This document shows, piece after piece, positions 61,728-64,000 of a DNA stretch of 64,000 bases. The stretch lies in the NCBI RefSeq assembly GCF_014860165.1, contig NZ_JACZKG010000072.1, forward strand, positions 124,001-188,000. Reading direction: 5' to 3'. Source of the DNA: Devosia sp. GTDB taxonomy: Bacteria > Pseudomonadota > Alphaproteobacteria > Rhizobiales > Devosiaceae. How positions within the stretch are numbered: the stretch's first letter is position 1; every line of letters starts with the position of its first letter. Below the pieces are notes generated by a model, which worked only from the letters and a program-made list of their open reading frames with translations, was not told the DNA's origin and made no database searches. Both the position numbers and the translations under genes were made by a program.

Positions 61728-61783
61728 CGTCACACTAAAGGGCCTCGAGCCCACAAGCCGAAAATCGGCACCCGGAGGAAATC

Positions 61784-63493
61784 ATGGCCACGCTTGAAAC
61801 CGCCGCCCCGCTTCGTCCCTGGATAGCCAGCTACCCTGAGGGCATCCTTTGGGATGTTCCGATCGATACGCGGCCGGTACACGAGCAGGTCCTCGCCGCC
61901 TGTGCGCGCAATCCCTCCGCGGTCGCCCTCGATTTCCTCGGGCACACCACCAGTTTCGGTGACCTGGCCAAAAAGATCATCGCCTTCGCCGGCGCCCTGC
62001 AGCACCAGTTCGGGGTCAAGAAGGGCTCGCGCGTCGCGCTGATGCTGCCCAATACGCCCTTCTACCCCATCGCCTATTACGCCGTGCTCCGCGCCGGCGG
62101 CACGGTGGTCAACTGCAACCCGCTCTATACGGTCCACGAGCTCAGCCACATCACCGCCAATGCCGGCGCCGACCTGATGGTCACGCTCGATCTGCAGCAG
62201 ATCTACGAAAAAGCCGAGAAGCTGGTTGAGGCCGGCCACGTCAAGTCGCTGGTGGTCTGCCACTTCCCCGACGCGCTGCCGCTGGTCAAGAAGGTCCTGT
62301 TCTCGGTCGTCAAGCGCAAGGATCTGGCCCGGCTCGGCGCCTCGCCCATTGCCGACCGCATCACCCATTTCAACGACATGATCGGGCGCGACGAAACCCC
62401 CGATGCCGTCGTCATCGATCCAATCAAGGACGTGGCGGTCCAGCAATATACCGGCGGCACCACCGGCATTCCCAAGGGCGCCCTGCTCACCCATGCCAAT
62501 ATCGCGGCCAATATGAGCCAGATCGACAAATGGGGCTGCGGGCTGTTCTATCCGCCCTCCAAGGTGGTCGCCGTCCTGCCCTTCTTCCATATCTTCGCCA
62601 TGACGGTCTGCATGAACGTGCCGCTCTGCAACGGCACCCAGGTGGTCATGCTGCCGCGCTTCGAGCTCAAGGCGCTGCTCAACGTCTTTGCCCGCACCCG
62701 CGCCAATGTGCTGCCCGCCGTGCCCACCTTGCTCAATGCCATTGCCCGCGCCGACAGCGTCAATACCGAGCAGCTGGCAAGCCTGGAAGTTGCCATTTCC
62801 GGCGGCGCCGCCTTGCCCGACGAAGTCCGCGCCGCCTTCGGCAAGAAATCCAAGGCCATCCTCGCCGAAGGCTATGGCCTCACCGAAGCCTCGCCCGTCG
62901 TCTGCTGCGCTGCCCTGCGCGTGCCGAGCAAGCCCATGTCCATCGGCCTGCCACTGCCCGGCACCGATATCCGTTTCGTCGACATCGACAGCGGCAAGGT
63001 GGTCGGAACAGGCGAAAATGGCGAGCTGCAGGTCAAGGGCCCGCAGGTCATGGCCGGCTATCACAATAACGAGGAAGCCAGCCGGGAAGCCTTCATGGAT
63101 GGCTGGCTGCGCACGGGCGATGTCGGCCACATGGACGAGGACGGCTATGTCTTCCTCGTCGACCGCATCAAGGACCTGATCATCTGCTCGGGCTTCAACG
63201 TCTATCCACGCGTCATCGAGGAGGCGCTGATGACCCATGAGGCGGTCGAGGAGACCAATGTCATCGGCGTGGCCGACGAATATCGGGGCGAAGCCCCGGT
63301 CGCCTTCGTCAAGCTCAAGGCCGGTCACGTGATCGGCGAGGAAGCGCTCAAGAAATTCCTCACCGAGCGCCTCAACAAGATCGAAATGCCCAAGCAGATC
63401 ATCTTCAAGGACGCGCTCCCCAAGACCCTCATCGGCAAGCTCAGCAAGAAAGAACTGCGTGAGGAATACGCGCAGACGAGAGCCAGAAAGTGA
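61784..63493 (+). CDS. fadD: Long-chain fatty acid-CoA ligase
   Basis: A 569-residue ANL-family ligase converting free fatty acids to acyl-CoA. The AMP-binding motif TGGTTGIPKGALLTH lies near 224-238; GYGLTEASPVV near 363-373 and DGWLRTGDVG near 444-453 complete the adenylate and hinge motifs. GGAGGAA-type site upstream of the ATG. It overlaps the following MerR gene by 4 bases (GTGA). Divergent from fadE, so degradation genes are jointly controlled. Confidence 0.94.
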   Translation: MATLETAAPLRPWIASYPEGILWDVPIDTRPVHEQVLAACARNPSAVALDFLGHTTSFGDLAKKIIAFAGALQHQFGVKKGSRVALMLPNTPFYPIAYYAVLRAGGTVVNCNPLYTVHELSHITANAGADLMVTLDLQQIYEKAEKLVEAGHVKSLVVCHFPDALPLVKKVLFSVVKRKDLARLGASPIADRITHFNDMIGRDETPDAVVIDPIKDVAVQQYTGGTTGIPKGALLTHANIAANMSQIDKWGCGLFYPPSKVVAVLPFFHIFAMTVCMNVPLCNGTQVVMLPRFELKALLNVFARTRANVLPAVPTLLNAIARADSVNTEQLASLEVAISGGAALPDEVRAAFGKKSKAILAEGYGLTEASPVVCCAALRVPSKPMSIGLPLPGTDIRFVDIDSGKVVGTGENGELQVKGPQVMAGYHNNEEASREAFMDGWLRTGDVGHMDEDGYVFLVDRIKDLIICSGFNVYPRVIEEALMTHEAVEETNVIGVADEYRGEAPVAFVKLKAGHVIGEEALKKFLTERLNKIEMPKQIIFKDALPKTLIGKLSKKELREEYAQTRARK

Positions 63494-63882
63494 ACCGTTC
63501 CGTCCCCGAAAACCGCGACCTCTTCGCCATTGCCGATCTCGCCAAGGAGTTCGGCATCTCGACCCGCGCCATTCGCTTCTACGAAGCCAAGGGCCTGCTG
63601 GCGCCCGAGCGCGTCGGCGCCACCCGTATCTTCCGCCGCCGCGACCGCGCCCGGCTGATCCTGATCCTGCGCGGCAAGCGCCTCGGCTTCTCGCTGCGCG
63701 ACATCTCCGACTATCTCAGCCTCTACGACGCCAATCGCAGCCAGCAGGTCCAGCTCCTGACGGCCAAGATCGACGAGCGTCTGGTGTCGCTCGAGGCGCA
63801 GTTGCAGGACCTGCAGACAACGATTTCCGAGCTGAAGGAGATCAAGAAGCTGGCGGATGAGCGACTGGTGAAGGCGGGGTAG
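63490..63882 (+). CDS. MerR-family regulator (LiuR-like) of fatty-acid degradation
   Basis: A 130-residue regulator from a GTG that overlaps the fadD stop. The MerR HTH reads LFAIADLAKEFGISTRAIRFYEAKGLLAPERVG (about 11-43), followed by a dimerisation coiled coil (VSLEAQLQDLQTTISELKEIKKLADERL). It lacks metal-binding cysteines. LiuR-type MerR proteins control branched-chain and fatty-acid catabolism; the gene position and the two operators support that role here. Confidence 0.8.
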   Translation: MNRSVPENRDLFAIADLAKEFGISTRAIRFYEAKGLLAPERVGATRIFRRRDRARLILILRGKRLGFSLRDISDYLSLYDANRSQQVQLLTAKIDERLVSLEAQLQDLQTTISELKEIKKLADERLVKAG

Positions 63883-63962
63883 TGACCGCTGGGCCCGCGG
63901 ACCGGCCGCTCCCCTGCCCTTTTTGCCCTTCCCCTGCCAACAAGGTCGTGCGCGCTGCCTAG

Positions 63963-64000
63963 CTAGCGCCCGCCCCGCGGCTTCACGTTCTTCGTCATCA
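63963..64000 (-). CDS. C-terminal end of an unidentified gene (window edge)
   Basis: On the minus strand a frame reads MTKNVKPRGGR and stops at 63965-63963. Only 12 codons are visible, so this may be a gene end or chance. The 80 bases between it and the MerR gene hold nothing recognisable. Confidence 0.25.
   Translation of the reverse strand, partial: MTKNVKPRGGR

Overview
The window is high-GC DNA from an alphaproteobacterium, most likely of the order Hyphomicrobiales and plausibly Devosia-like. This is inferred from family content: a GapR (DUF2312) nucleoid protein, the DUF1036-pyruvate kinase pair, a HisKA_2/HWE-type kinase, a zinc-free 41-residue L36 protein, and RirA-like and LiuR-like regulatory features. 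Almost every base is coding, genes are short-spaced or overlapping, and no rRNA, tRNA, CRISPR array, insertion sequence or prophage was seen. Most long opposite-strand ORFs in the track are GC-rich shadows.

Layout. 1-1.9 kb: a feruloyl-CoA-synthase-like acyl-CoA synthetase with a perfect 19-bp palindrome at its promoter. 2-7.7 kb: a siderophore/ferric iron ABC importer (ATPase and two permeases) divergent from two tandem paralogous binding proteins and a sucrase-ferredoxin-like [2Fe-2S] protein. 7.7-23.4 kb: a carbohydrate locus with a GH38 alpha-mannosidase, a CehA/McbA-type PHP phosphoesterase, LacI and ROK regulators, a family-5 (Opp/Dpp-type) ABC importer and a large unrecognised protein. 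23.5-27.5 kb: a YbbA/YbbP-type ABC exporter divergent from a TesA-like esterase.

27.5-31.9 kb is the most interesting part: an ECF sigma factor and a small zinc-finger anti-sigma gene, divergent from a complete bufferin-type RiPP operon (DUF2282 precursor, DUF692 and DUF2063 modification proteins, DoxX-family membrane protein). The sigma gene has an exact GTAACC-N16-CGAA promoter and the bufferin operon a close variant. This suggests an autoregulated metal-stress circuit producing a periplasmic metal-binding modified peptide. A universal stress protein lies convergently downstream.

32-49.4 kb is mostly housekeeping: a YcbB-type L,D-transpeptidase, a DUF882/M15 peptidase-like protein, dxs, a sensor kinase, an Lrp regulator divergent from an Asp/Glu racemase and a class II amidotransferase, a miniature flagellar-rod-like protein, a LysR/PhzF divergent pair, gapR, DUF1036 and pyk, a DUF4037 protein, two tandem SRPBCC proteins, rpmJ (absent from the ORF track) and a lone receiver protein.

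49.6-55.2 kb is a second Opp-type peptide importer. 55.4-63.9 kb is a fatty-acid beta-oxidation block (fadE, fadJ, fadI, a coupled 52-residue membrane protein not in the track, fadD and a MerR/LiuR-like regulator). The fadE and fadD promoters both carry a 16-bp TTGACG-N3-ACGTAAA operator, with a third similar copy upstream of the second opp operon. The two window edges cut further genes on the minus strand.
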